Assembly: GCF_002556545.1 (NCBI RefSeq)
Contig: NZ_CP022685.1
Coordinates: forward strand, 2,418,001-2,482,000
Source of the DNA: Streptomyces formicae
GTDB taxonomy: Bacteria > Actinomycetota > Actinomycetes > Streptomycetales > Streptomycetaceae
DNA: 64,000 nucleotides
Direction of reading: 5' to 3'
Shown here: positions 17,889 through 25,895 of the stretch, one piece after another
Layout: each line of letters opens with the position of its first letter
Position numbering within the stretch: position 1 is the stretch's first letter
The notes under the pieces: model-generated
What the model saw: only the letters and a program-made list of their open reading frames with translations
Databases searched by the model: none
Told to the model about the DNA's origin: nothing
Program-made: the position numbers and the translations under genes

Positions 17889-19216
17889 GTGGTGGGCACC
17901 TTCCATCCGAACCTCGCCTTGACCGCCGCGCCGTGCGCGGGCAGGTCCTCGGCCTCGGCGAGCGTCACCACGTGGTGCGCGACGTCGGCGAGTGCCTCGC
18001 GGGAGTAGTCGACGATGTGGATGCCGCGCAGGAACGACTGGACGCTGAGCCCCGAGGAGTGGCAGGCGCAGCCGCCGGTGGGCAGGACGTGGTTGGAGCC
18101 CGCGCAGTAGTCGCCGAGGGAGACCGGCGCCCAGGGGCCGACGAAGATCGCGCCCGCGTTCTTGACGCGGTCCGCGACGGCGGTGGCGTCCGCGGTCTGG
18201 ATCTCCAGGTGCTCGGCGCCGTACGCGTCGACGACCCTGAGTCCTTCCTCCAGGCCGTCGACGAGGACGATCGCGGACTGACGGCCGCTCAGCGCGGGCA
18301 CGATCCGGTCCTCGACGTGCTTGGTGGCCGCGACCTGCGGCGCCAGCTCCTTGTCGACGGCGTCGGCGAGCGCCACGGAGTCGGTGACCAGGACGGCGGC
18401 CGCGAGCGGGTCGTGCTCGGCCTGGCTGATCAGGTCGGCCGCGACGTGCGCCGGGTCGGCGGTGTCGTCGGCGAGGACCGCGATCTCGGTCGGGCCCGCC
18501 TCGGTGTCGATGCCGATGCGTCCGGTGAAGTAGCGCTTGGCGGCCGCGACCCAGATGTTGCCGGGGCCCGTGACCATGTTGGCGGCGGCGCAGCTCTCGG
18601 TGCCGTACGCGAACATCGCGACGGCCTGGGCGCCGCCGACCGCGTACACCTCGTCGATGCCGAGGAGCGCGCAGGCGGCGAGGATCGTCGGGTGCGGCAG
18701 TCCGCCGAAGTCGGCCTGCGGCGGGGACGCGAGCGCCATCGACTCGACGCCCGCCTCCTGCGCGGGGACCGCGTTCATGATCACCGAGGAGGGGTAGACC
18801 GAGCGGCCGCCGGGCGCGTAAAGCCCGACGCGCTCCACGGGTACCCACTTTTCGGTGACGGAGCCGCCCGGGACGACCTGGGTGGTGTGCGGGGCGCGAC
18901 GCTGCGCGCGGTGGACGGTGCGGGCGCGGCGGATGGACTCCTCAAGGGCCGCGCGGACCTCGGGGTCCAGTCCCGCCAGGGCCTCGGCGAGCGCGGCCGC
19001 GGGCACGCGGACCTGCTCAAGACGGACGCCGTCGAACTTCTCCGCGTACTCGATCAGCGCCGCGTCGCCACGATGATGCACGTCCTCGCAGATGGGCCGC
19101 ACCTTCTCCAGGGCGGCCGCGACGTCGAAGTCGGCACGGGGCAGCAGGGCGCGCAGGGCGGCCCCCGACGGAAACTCCGTGAGGGCATCGCCGCGCAGAT
19201 CGATTCGAGAGATCAC
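17885..19216 (-). CDS. hisD: Histidinol dehydrogenase
   Basis: Zn2+- and NAD-dependent four-electron oxidation of L-histidinol to L-histidine. The 443-residue protein shows '[18 protein letters not shown]', the '[15 protein letters not shown]' segment, '[10 protein letters not shown]', '[10 protein letters not shown]' with Zn/catalytic residues, 'GAEHLEIQT' and '[15 protein letters not shown]'-like C-terminal region (here HVLPTGG...). GTG at 19216 ([10 protein letters not shown]) is preferred to a start 84 nt upstream because it matches the family N-terminus. First gene of the his operon. There is no Shine-Dalgarno close to it, and GAGAAT lies 7 nt upstream, suggesting a leaderless mRNA. Confidence 0.95.
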   Translation of the reverse strand: MISRIDLRGDALTEFPSGAALRALLPRADFDVAAALEKVRPICEDVHHRGDAALIEYAEKFDGVRLEQVRVPAAALAEALAGLDPEVRAALEESIRRARTVHRAQRRAPHTTQVVPGGSVTEKWVPVERVGLYAPGGRSVYPSSVIMNAVPAQEAGVESMALASPPQADFGGLPHPTILAACALLGIDEVYAVGGAQAVAMFAYGTESCAAANMVTGPGNIWVAAAKRYFTGRIGIDTEAGPTEIAVLADDTADPAHVAADLISQAEHDPLAAAVLVTDSVALADAVDKELAPQVAATKHVEDRIVPALSGRQSAIVLVDGLEEGLRVVDAYGAEHLEIQTADATAVADRVKNAGAIFVGPWAPVSLGDYCAGSNHVLPTGGCACHSSGLSVQSFLRGIHIVDYSREALADVAHHVVTLAEAEDLPAHGAAVKARFGWKVPTT

Positions 19217-19379
19217 ATGGCCAATTCTCTCAGACCTTCCTTCGGCGCCGAACGCGCGTATCACTGGCTGATATGGATCCCGGAACCGCACGTTCACCAC
19301 TAGCGTTCAGGCCGTCACGGAACGGGCATGAACAGGTGTACGAAGCACAAGCGCACGTGGCACGGGGAGGACGGAAGCA
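19217..19379. promoter_or_regulatory. Divergent promoter region between hisD and the gene at 19380
   Basis: 163 bp between divergent starts. On the minus strand GAGAAT sits 7 nt before the hisD GTG, with TTCGGC 17 nt further up. On the plus strand TAGCGT at 19301-19306 is a candidate -10 for the other gene, whose start has GGAGG 9-13 nt upstream. I see no run of His codons or attenuator hairpin, so ribosome-mediated his attenuation is not evident here. Confidence 0.45.
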
Positions 19380-20954
19380 GTGGCCGACGGCACCGGCATC
19401 GGGGACCCGCCGGACGGACTGACCGCCGCGGAGATCGGCATGTGGCAGGCCTTCCGCAACGGCAGCGTCTACGACCTCAGGTCGGGCGACGCGACCGTGG
19501 ACGATCCGCACGGCGGCCACCCCTGGGGGCCCGAGCGGAGCGTGCGCGCGCGCATCGTGTGCTGGCTGCTGCTCGACGGGCCGCCCGCGCTCGCGGGCCG
19601 GGTCTCCTCGCTGAAGCTCGCGGGCGTGCAGATCACCGACGTGCTCGACCTCGCGGGCGGCACGGTCGTCCCGTACACCGAGATGAAGCACTGCCGCTTC
19701 GAGAAGGAGATGGTCCTTCCGGAGAGCCGCTTCACCACGCTCCGGCTCGTCGACTGCGCGGTCCCCCGCTTCGAGGCGGCCCGCCTGCACACCGAGGGCG
19801 ACCTGCACCTGCCGCGCTGCCGGATCCACAACGGCATGCGCCTGACCGACGCCCACATCGGCACGGACCTGCTGCTCAACCAGGCCGTGGTCTACCGCGA
19901 CCGGCGCGGCAACTCGATCCTGGGCGACGGCCTCTCGGTGGGGCAGGACTTCCAGGCCGAGATGATGGAGTCGCACGGCATGCTCAGCCTGCGCGGCGCG
20001 AAGATCGGCGTCTCGCTGAGCCTGCGCGGCAGCCTGCTCACCAACCCCTACGGCAGGCGCGCCCTGAACGCCCCGCAGCTGACCGTGGAGCGCTCGCTCT
20101 ACCTGACCCCGGCGGGCCTCGGCAACCCGTCCCTGACCAGCGGCACGACTCCGGCGCGTGGCACGCGCGTGCAGCGCTTCGAGTGCCAGGGCGGGATCCG
20201 CCTCGACGACGGCAGGTTCGGCGACGCCATGGACCTCACGCAGGCCCGCTTCACGCTCCAGAACGACCAGGAGCTGTCGATGCGCCGCGTCCAGACGCCC
20301 GAACTGCGCTTCCTCGGCGAGGCGCCGCAGCGCGGCAAGGTCGTGCTGTCCGGCGCCAAGATCGTCACCCTGATCGACAGGTCGGCGAGCTGGCCCGGCC
20401 CCGGCTGTCTGCAGATGGGCGGCTTCACCTACGAGAACCTCGTCCCGCAGGGCAGCTTCCCGCTCTCCCTGCGGCTGAGCTGGGTGGCGGCCGCGACCGC
20501 GGAGTACAACCCCGAGCCGTACGAGAAGCTCGCGACCGTCCTGCGCAACGGCGGCGAGGACGCGGACGCCCGCGAGGTCCTCCTCGCCAAGCAGCGCAGA
20601 CGCCGCGAGACGCTGCCCCTTGCGGCGAAGCTGTGGGGGTACGCGCAGGACTGGACGGTCGCGTACGGCTACCGGCCAGGGCGGGCCGCGGTCTGGATGG
20701 CCGTGCTGTGGGCGATCAGCGCGGTGGCCTTCGCCCGCGCCGACCACCCCGCGATCAAACCGGGCGAACACCCGAACTGGAACCCGGCCCTGTTCACCCT
20801 GGACCTGCTCCTGCCGGTCATCGACCTGGGCCAGGACAGCTACTGGCAGCTACGCGGCGGCTGGCAGTGGTTCGCCGCGGTCCTGATCCTGCTCGGCTGG
20901 ATCCTCGCCACGACGGTGGCGGCGGGGGCGACGCGACTGCTGCGCCGCAGCTAG
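19380..20954 (+). CDS. Conserved Streptomyces protein with beta-helix-like repeats and C-terminal membrane helices
   Basis: A 524-residue protein of unknown function; similar Streptomyces proteins are often labelled 'oxidoreductase' without visible reason. The N-terminal ~390 residues contain many short repeats of the type 'L.L.GA.I...L' ('LSLRGAKIGVSLSLRGSLL', 'VLSGAKIVTLIDRSA'), suggesting a pentapeptide-like or beta-helical scaffold. A basic stretch 'LLAKQRRRRETL' precedes two hydrophobic helices (about 443-458 and 497-515). No cofactor-binding motif is visible. GTG at 19380, with a GGAGG-containing leader. Confidence 0.7.
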   Translation: MADGTGIGDPPDGLTAAEIGMWQAFRNGSVYDLRSGDATVDDPHGGHPWGPERSVRARIVCWLLLDGPPALAGRVSSLKLAGVQITDVLDLAGGTVVPYTEMKHCRFEKEMVLPESRFTTLRLVDCAVPRFEAARLHTEGDLHLPRCRIHNGMRLTDAHIGTDLLLNQAVVYRDRRGNSILGDGLSVGQDFQAEMMESHGMLSLRGAKIGVSLSLRGSLLTNPYGRRALNAPQLTVERSLYLTPAGLGNPSLTSGTTPARGTRVQRFECQGGIRLDDGRFGDAMDLTQARFTLQNDQELSMRRVQTPELRFLGEAPQRGKVVLSGAKIVTLIDRSASWPGPGCLQMGGFTYENLVPQGSFPLSLRLSWVAAATAEYNPEPYEKLATVLRNGGEDADAREVLLAKQRRRRETLPLAAKLWGYAQDWTVAYGYRPGRAAVWMAVLWAISAVAFARADHPAIKPGEHPNWNPALFTLDLLLPVIDLGQDSYWQLRGGWQWFAAVLILLGWILATTVAAGATRLLRRS

Positions 20955-20967
20955 GCGCTGCGCTGGG

Positions 20968-21420
20968 CCTGGACGGTCCCGGTACGCCCTCGGCACGACC
21001 CGGCGGCGCCGACCGGTGCCCGGACCGAAGCAGCCAGCGCCGACACCGGGTCGGTCCGCTGCTGCGGGAGCGTCGTGGCTTGGCGCGCAGTTCCCCGCGC
21101 CCCTCACGGGCCCCGGGACCTGGACGGTCCCGGTAAGTCACCGGCACGACCCGGCCACGCCGACCGGCGCCCGGACCGGAGCAGCCACCGCCGACGCCAG
21201 GTCGGTCCGCCGCCGCGGGAGCGTCGTGGCTTGGCGCGCAGTTCCCCGCGCCCCTCAAAGGCCCCGGGACCTGGACGGTCCCGATACACCCCCCGGCACG
21301 ACCCGGCCGCGCCGACCGCCGACCGGACCGGAGCAGCCACCGCCGACGCCAGGTCGGTCCGCCGCCGCGGGAGCGTCGTGGCTTGGCGCGCAGTTCCCCG
21401 CGCCCCTTACGGGGCGCCGA
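20968..21420. repeat. Three tandem 151-bp repeats in a 606-bp non-coding gap
   Basis: Units begin at 20968, 21119 and 21270, exactly 151 bp apart, each starting CCTGGACGGTCCC and ending with GCGCAGTTCCCCGCGCCCC plus a short hairpin. Units 2 and 3 are nearly identical; unit 1 is more diverged. The last unit ends TTACGGGGC, like the copy at 5712-5756. Short frames read through it in every direction but change composition at each unit, so I treat them as non-coding. It lies between two plus-strand genes. Confidence 0.9.
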
Positions 21421-21560
21421 GCAGCCGAACCGTTATCCACCCGTAGGCAACCTTCCCCACCCCTGGACCGTCATCCCTGCGCAACCAACAATTGAGCAAC
21501 CACGACGGTGACCGGAGAGTCCGCGCGAGCGGGGCCGGTTGAGGCGTAAAGGAGGGCACG

Positions 21561-22562
21561 GTGTTGCGTGCCTTCATCCGTACCGCCCGCATGATCCGGC
21601 ACACCCCGCGGCTCGCCGCCGGGCTGCCGCCGGACGACGAGGTGCTCCTCGACGTCCCCGACGAGCGCCTCGCCCCCGCGCTCGTCGCCGCGGGCCGGGG
21701 CGACTACGGGCCCGCGGCCAAGCTCCTCGCCACCTCCCGCGAGGCCGCCGAGTGGGAGAACCGCGACCGCTACACGACGCGGCTCGCCGCCTTCGCCCGC
21801 TCCCGCCCCGAGTGGTTCGACGACTGGCTCGGCGCGTCCCCGCACGACCCGGACGCCCTGCTCCTCAAGGCCGAGCTCGCCGTGATGCGCGGCTGGGAGT
21901 CACCGGCCCGCGCCGAGCTGCTCAGGGACGCGGGCCCGCTGCTCAGCGCCGCCGCCGAAGCGGATCCGCGCGATCCCGTGCCCTGGCGGATCGCCCTCGA
22001 CCACGCACGCGGCACGCACGCCCCCCACACCGTCTTCGAGCAGCTGTGGGAGGAGGCCGTGCGCCGCTCCTCGTACCACTACGGCTGCCACGCCTCGGCC
22101 CTGCAGTATCTCTCCGCCGCCTGGTACGGCTCGCACCGCGAATGCTTCGACTTCGCCGAGCGCGCCGCCCAGGACGCGCTGCCGGGATCGCTGATACAGG
22201 TCCTCCCGGCCCGCGCCGCCTTCGCCTACCTCACCAGCCCCTCCGGCAAGCTGCCGCGCGGGCGCCTCGACGCGGCGGCCGACCTCGCGATCGCCCTCTC
22301 CAGGGAGTACGACGAGGGCGACCCCTGGCCCGCCGAGGTCCGCAACCTCCTCACCTACGTCCTGGTGCGCCTGGAGCGCTGGGAGGACGCCCTCGAACAA
22401 CTCCGCCTGATCGGCCCGTACGCGACGTCCTTCCCCTGGGACCGGATGGCGGACGATCCGCTCGGCCAGTTCCTGGAACTGCGCGACGGCGTACGCATAG
22501 AAGTCGCGTCGATGACCCCGCTGCGCACTCCGCGGGACCGCGCGCGCCCCGGTGAGCATTAG
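21561..22562 (+). CDS. Conserved hypothetical protein with TPR-like helical repeats
   Basis: A 333-residue Ala/Leu/Arg-rich, mostly alpha-helical protein. Segments such as 'PDALLLKAELAVMRGWESPARAELL' and 'EVRNLLTYVLVRLERWEDALEQLRLIG' have the spacing of tetratricopeptide-like repeats. No signal peptide or membrane helix is seen. TPR proteins are usually scaffolds; nothing points to a specific partner. GTG at 21561 has a strong AAAGGAGGG about 6 nt upstream. The TAG stop is the start of the -10 of the next gene. Confidence 0.7.
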   Translation: MLRAFIRTARMIRHTPRLAAGLPPDDEVLLDVPDERLAPALVAAGRGDYGPAAKLLATSREAAEWENRDRYTTRLAAFARSRPEWFDDWLGASPHDPDALLLKAELAVMRGWESPARAELLRDAGPLLSAAAEADPRDPVPWRIALDHARGTHAPHTVFEQLWEEAVRRSSYHYGCHASALQYLSAAWYGSHRECFDFAERAAQDALPGSLIQVLPARAAFAYLTSPSGKLPRGRLDAAADLAIALSREYDEGDPWPAEVRNLLTYVLVRLERWEDALEQLRLIGPYATSFPWDRMADDPLGQFLELRDGVRIEVASMTPLRTPRDRARPGEH

Positions 22563-22565
22563 GCT
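22560..22565 (+). promoter_or_regulatory. -10 hexamer overlapping a stop codon
   Basis: TAGGCT, with TAG being the stop of the preceding gene, 8 nt before the GTG at 22574. Predicts a leaderless transcript and decides the start of the next gene. Confidence 0.5.
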
Positions 22566-22573
22566 TGCCGGTC

Positions 22574-23311
22574 GTGACCACCCGGCTTCCGCTCTTTCCG
22601 CTCAACTCGGTGCTGTTCCCCGGCCTCGTCCTGCCGCTGAACGTCTTCGAGGAGCGATATCGCGCCATGATGCGCGAGCTGCTCAAGACCCCCGAGGAGG
22701 AGCAGCGCCAGTTCGCCGTCGTCGCGATCCGCGACGGCCTGGAGGTGGCGCCGAGCGCGCCCGGCCTCCCCGATCAGACGACGCTCCCCGAGCACGGCCC
22801 CGCCGCCGGCTTCGGCGACGACCCCCTGAAGTCCTTCCACGCGATGGGCTGCGTGGCCGACGCGGCGACCATCAGGGAACGCGACGACGGCGGCTACGAG
22901 GTGCTCGCCACCGGCACGACCCGGGTCCGGATCCACTCCGTCGACGCCTCGGGCGCCTTCCTCACCGCCGAGGTCGAGGAGGTGCCCGAGGAGCTGGGCG
23001 ACGGTGCGGGAGCCCTCGCCGAGGGCGTGCTGCGCGCCTTCCGCTCCTACCAGAAGCGGCTCGCGGGCGCGCGCGAGCGCTCCCTGTCGAGCGCCGCCGA
23101 GCTGCCGGACGAGCCGTCCGTCGTGTCGTACCTGGTCGCCGCAGCGGCCGTCCTCGACACCCCCACCAAGCAGCGGCTCCTGGAGTCGAAGGACACCGCG
23201 GCGCGCCTGCGGGACGAGCTGAAATTGCTGCGCGCCGAGACCGCGATCATCCGTAACCTGCCGTCGTTGCCCGCGACGGAACTGACGCGGGGCACCACCA
23301 GCCTCAACTGA
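22574..23311 (+). CDS. Lon N-terminal (substrate-binding) domain protein
   Basis: A 245-residue stand-alone LonN/PUA-like domain protein without the Lon ATPase or protease parts. It opens with the family hallmark 'RLPLFPLNSVLFPGLVLPLNVFEERYRAMM'-type sequence (PLFPLN, then PLNVFEERYR). The second half is helical with 'LESKDTAARLRDELKLLRAE'. Known stand-alone LonN proteins are poorly characterised; binding of unfolded polypeptides is inferred from Lon. GTG at 22574 is preferred over TTG at 22565 because of the TAGGCT spacing. Confidence 0.85.
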   Translation: MTTRLPLFPLNSVLFPGLVLPLNVFEERYRAMMRELLKTPEEEQRQFAVVAIRDGLEVAPSAPGLPDQTTLPEHGPAAGFGDDPLKSFHAMGCVADAATIRERDDGGYEVLATGTTRVRIHSVDASGAFLTAEVEEVPEELGDGAGALAEGVLRAFRSYQKRLAGARERSLSSAAELPDEPSVVSYLVAAAAVLDTPTKQRLLESKDTAARLRDELKLLRAETAIIRNLPSLPATELTRGTTSLN

Positions 23312-23363
23312 CGTGCGGTCCCCACGGGCGCACGGCCACGAGCGACGTAAGGCACGAGCAACC

Positions 23364-23867
23364 ATGGCCAAGAAGCAGAAGAAGCAGGCGGGAGCGGGCG
23401 GCACGCCCGCGACGGTGGCGCTCGCCGCGGCGGGCACCGCCTTCACCGTGCACTCCTACGAACACGACCCCGCCCACCCCTCGTACGGCGACGAGGCCGC
23501 CGAGGCCATGGGCGTCTCGCCCGACCGGGTCTTCAAGACGCTGGTCGCCGAGGTGGACGGGGAGCTGACCGTCGCCGTCGTGCCCGTCGCGGGCTCCCTC
23601 GACCTGAAGGCGCTGGCCGCCGCGGTCTCCGGCAAGCGCGCCGTCATGGCGGACCCGGCGGCCGCCGAGCGCACCACGGGCTACGTCAGGGGCGGCATCT
23701 CCCCGCTCGGCCAGCGCAAGAGGCTCCGTACGGTCCTGGACGACTCGGCGTCGGCGCACGCCACGATCTGCGTGTCGGCGGGCCGCCGCGGCCTGGAGGT
23801 CGAGCTGGCACCGGCCGACCTCGCGGCGCTCACGGACGCGGTCCTGGCGCCGGTGGGCCGGGCCTGA
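23364..23867 (+). CDS. ybaK: YbaK-type Cys-tRNA(Pro)/aminoacyl-tRNA deacylase
   Basis: Removes mischarged amino acids from tRNA in trans (the INS-domain superfamily). The 167-residue protein starts with a lysine-rich stretch 'MAKKQKKQ' and has 'HSYEHDPAHPSYGDEAAEAMG', 'VFKTLVAEVDG', the substrate-site lysine in 'LKALAAAVSGKRAVMAD', 'GYVRGGISPLGQRKRL' and 'CVSAGRRGLEVEL'. The 'GGISPLG' signature is diagnostic. ATG at 23364. It stands alone on the plus strand. Confidence 0.9.
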   Translation: MAKKQKKQAGAGGTPATVALAAAGTAFTVHSYEHDPAHPSYGDEAAEAMGVSPDRVFKTLVAEVDGELTVAVVPVAGSLDLKALAAAVSGKRAVMADPAAAERTTGYVRGGISPLGQRKRLRTVLDDSASAHATICVSAGRRGLEVELAPADLAALTDAVLAPVGRA

Positions 23868-23899
23868 CCCCGCCCCGCCCGTACGACGTGAAAGAGCCC

Positions 23900-23928
23900 T
23901 CGACACCCGCGCGGGGCGGGACTAAGAA
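23900..23928 (+). promoter_or_regulatory. Promoter of the 24-residue ribosomal protein gene
   Basis: TCGACA (23900-23905) and TAAGAA (23923-23928) are separated by 17 nt, close to the main vegetative sigma-factor consensus. The -10 ends 8 nt before the ATG at 23937, implying a leaderless mRNA. Confidence 0.6.
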
Positions 23929-23936
23929 CCCAGGGC

Positions 23937-24011
23937 ATGTCGAAGAAGACGCGCATGCGCAAGTGGCGGGCGAAGAAGCGCAAGGCCAATCACGGCAAGC
24001 GCCCCGCCTGA
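23937..24011 (+). CDS. Very short basic protein resembling ribosomal protein bL37
   Basis: A 24-residue protein, MSKKTRMRKWRAKKRKANHG followed by KRPA. Fifteen of 24 residues are Lys, Arg, His or Asn, and the C-terminal 'KANHGKRP' matches what I recall of bL37, a tiny actinobacterial 50S subunit protein first seen in mycobacterial ribosome structures. It has its own near-consensus promoter and no Shine-Dalgarno sequence. It is far below usual gene-calling length limits. Identity is by remembered similarity only. Confidence 0.7.
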   Translation: MSKKTRMRKWRAKKRKANHGKRPA

Positions 24012-24047
24012 GAGCGCGGTTGCCGCGCTCGACGGGGCGGTCGCCCG

Positions 24048-24227
24048 CCTGGGCCCTGTCGTCACACTCCCGTCGTCGCCCGAAGGGCGGCCCCGCGGCG
24101 TCTGGTGCGTGCGATCGCAAGGCGCCGGGATGTCCTCGTAGTGGGCCTGCTCGGGCATTCCGGCAACGCCGCGAGCGTGCGTGCCAGACGTCGCGGGGCA
24201 GACGGGAGTGTGACGACAGGGCCTAGG
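24048..24227. mobile_element. MITE-like element with long terminal inverted repeats
   Basis: The ends 24048-24074 and 24201-24227 are inverted copies of each other over 27 bp with one mismatch (core GGCCCTGTCGTCACACTCCC). Inside, a second imperfect inverted pair (CCCCGCG.CGTCTGG on both sides) extends the pairing, so the 180-bp element could fold into one long hairpin. It encodes no transposase. The right end contains the stop codon of the neighbouring gene (24223-24225). I recall similar sequences as dispersed Streptomyces repeats, but family assignment was not checked. Confidence 0.75.
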
Positions 24228-24912
24228 AACCCGTCCCCTCGGGACGGCCGTCGCTCCGGGGCCCTTCGTAGGGCGCGTGTCCCGCGTAGGGCGCCGGATA
24301 CGGCTCGGGGTCCCGGGGCCCGAACAGCGCCATGAGACCGAGGTGCACGGCGAGCGCCGCCACCGGCCAGGCGAGCAGGACGCCCTTGGCCTTGAGTTCG
24401 AGCGGCGCGTCGAAGACGACGCCCTTGCCGACCGCCTTGGCGTGCGCGACGACGTCCGTCTCGGGACCGAACCACTTGCCGAGCTGCCAGGCGAGCAGCG
24501 CCCCGCAGAGGCTGCCGATCGCGAGCCCGACGACCAGCGGGAGCCCGCCGCGCCTGCGCAGCAGGAAGGCGACCACTCCGCAGACCACGCCGAAGCCGAG
24601 CGCGAGCAGGGTGAACGTTCCGTCGATCGCGATCGCCTGCTCGCCCTCGGTGTCCTTGAGGTACACCGCCTTGCCGTCCGAGATGAGCGGCACCCGCGGC
24701 GTGAGCCACAGCCACAGGAGGCCGACCAGGATGCCGCTGACGGCCACCGCCACCGCGAGCACCGCGGCCTGCCGCACTTCGGTCTTCATGCCGGGCCCGT
24801 CCTCCTCGTATCCGTAAGGAGTCGTGGCTCCCGACGTCTGCGCGGGTGCCTGCCAAGGGTCGTTCGCGTGCTCGTCGTGCGGCGGTTGGGAGGGTGTCAG
24901 CGGTGCGGTCAC
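24223..24912 (-). CDS. DUF2567-like membrane protein; stop codon lies in the MITE-like repeat
   Basis: A 229-residue protein with a Gln/Pro-rich cytoplasmic N-terminus (about 1-43) and then four hydrophobic segments, starting 'MKTEVRQAAVLAVAVAVSG'. An extracytoplasmic loop 'ISDGKAVYLKDTEGEQAIAI' follows the first helix. The C-terminal tail is Pro/Gly/Tyr-rich. The layout fits the actinobacterial DUF2567 family of unknown function. GTG at 24912; ATG at 24789 would drop the disordered head. Its TAG stop falls inside the inverted repeat of the adjoining element, so the tail may have been altered by the insertion. Confidence 0.7.
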   Translation of the reverse strand: MTAPLTPSQPPHDEHANDPWQAPAQTSGATTPYGYEEDGPGMKTEVRQAAVLAVAVAVSGILVGLLWLWLTPRVPLISDGKAVYLKDTEGEQAIAIDGTFTLLALGFGVVCGVVAFLLRRRGGLPLVVGLAIGSLCGALLAWQLGKWFGPETDVVAHAKAVGKGVVFDAPLELKAKGVLLAWPVAALAVHLGLMALFGPRDPEPYPAPYAGHAPYEGPRSDGRPEGTGS

Positions 24913-24946
24913 CCACACATCGTGCCAGTACTCCCTGTGCGGCGCG

Positions 24947-25771
24947 TCACCGGACGGCCGCCCGGCGGTACGCCCAGGTGGCGACGGCCAGCGACGCGAC
25001 GCCGACCCCCGCGCAGACCGCCAGGTCGAGGGCGACGACCGCCCAGTCCGGATCGGGCCCGAACGTGCGGGCGAAGGCTTCCACGCCGTACGTCGAAGGC
25101 AGCAGGTCACGCGCGAACTGGAGCACCGTCGGCATCCTGTCGGCCGGGAGCACACCGAGCAGCAGCGCCGCCGACATGCCCATCTGACCGAGCAGCGTGG
25201 CGAGTTCGGGCCGCGGCGCGAGCAGCCCGAGCGCGGCGCCGAGCCCCGCGAGGGCGGCACCGGCGAGCGGGATCACCGCGACGAGCACCCACAGGTGCGT
25301 GAGCGGAAGCCCGAAGAGCCCGCAGCCGACAATCGCCGTGACGACGGTGCCGGGCACCGTGAAGGAGGCGTACGCCGCCGCGGCGCCGAGCACCACGGCG
25401 GCGGGCGGCACGGGCAGCGTGGCGTAGTGGTCGAGCCCGCCGTCGGCCCGCAGCTGCCCGAAGTACTGCGCGAGCAGGTTGAGCGCGACGAACGCGACGA
25501 CGAGCACGGAGGAACCGGCGACGACCGCCCGCGCCTCCCCGCCCCCGTCGACGACGCCGCGCATCAGGATCATGATCCCGACGGACTGAAAGGTCGCCAC
25601 GAAGAGCAGCGGTATCCGCGCGACCCGCGCCCGGGACAGCTGGGCGCGGTAGACGGCGGACAGCGCGGGAAAGAGCCGGGCGGGCGGCCCGAGGGGCGCG
25701 GGCCCGTCAAGGTCGTGCTCCGCGCGGCCGCTGTCGACCCGCACGGCGGCTTCCAAGGGAACCGCACTCAC
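24947..25771 (-). CDS. ABC-2 type exporter permease
   Basis: A 274-residue membrane protein with a cytoplasmic N-terminus (about 1-45), then six hydrophobic helices. 'YRAQLSRARVARIPLLFVATFQSVGIMI' leads into helix 1, and 'ARDLLPSTYGVEAFART' resembles the conserved loop before the last helix of ABC-2 permeases. GTG at 25771. It pairs with the ATPase gene at 25896-26930. The pair resembles drug or lipid exporters but no substrate can be named. Confidence 0.85.
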   Translation of the reverse strand: MSAVPLEAAVRVDSGRAEHDLDGPAPLGPPARLFPALSAVYRAQLSRARVARIPLLFVATFQSVGIMILMRGVVDGGGEARAVVAGSSVLVVAFVALNLLAQYFGQLRADGGLDHYATLPVPPAAVVLGAAAAYASFTVPGTVVTAIVGCGLFGLPLTHLWVLVAVIPLAGAALAGLGAALGLLAPRPELATLLGQMGMSAALLLGVLPADRMPTVLQFARDLLPSTYGVEAFARTFGPDPDWAVVALDLAVCAGVGVASLAVATWAYRRAAVR

Positions 25772-25845
25772 CGGACAACCCTTCCGTCTCTGTTCCTACA
25801 GGCACTGTTCGGTGCCGGGTAAACGGGTGGGCGGGCGGGAGTGAT

Positions 25846-25862
25846 CCGCCGCGAAGCGGCGG
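25846..25862 (-). terminator. Short hairpin between ABC ATPase and permease genes
   Basis: CCGCCGC-GAA-GCGGCGG, 7-bp stem with a GAA loop. It may act as a partial terminator or mRNA-stabilising hairpin that sets the ATPase/permease ratio; too short to call a full terminator. Confidence 0.35.
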
Positions 25863-25895
25863 CACAGGAACCGCCCCACCAAGCCGCAGCAAGAG

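Noticed and set aside
19217..19379. His leader peptide and attenuator before hisD
   Set aside because: No run of CAC/CAT codons in a short frame and no terminator hairpin near the start.
20955..21560. Tandem 151-bp repeats as a CRISPR array
   Set aside because: The unit is far too long, has no short repeat/spacer alternation and no cas genes lie nearby.
24062..24225. Frames inside the MITE-like element as a transposase remnant
   Set aside because: The frames are short, Arg/Pro-rich and lack a DDE motif; the inverted-repeat structure explains the sequence better.
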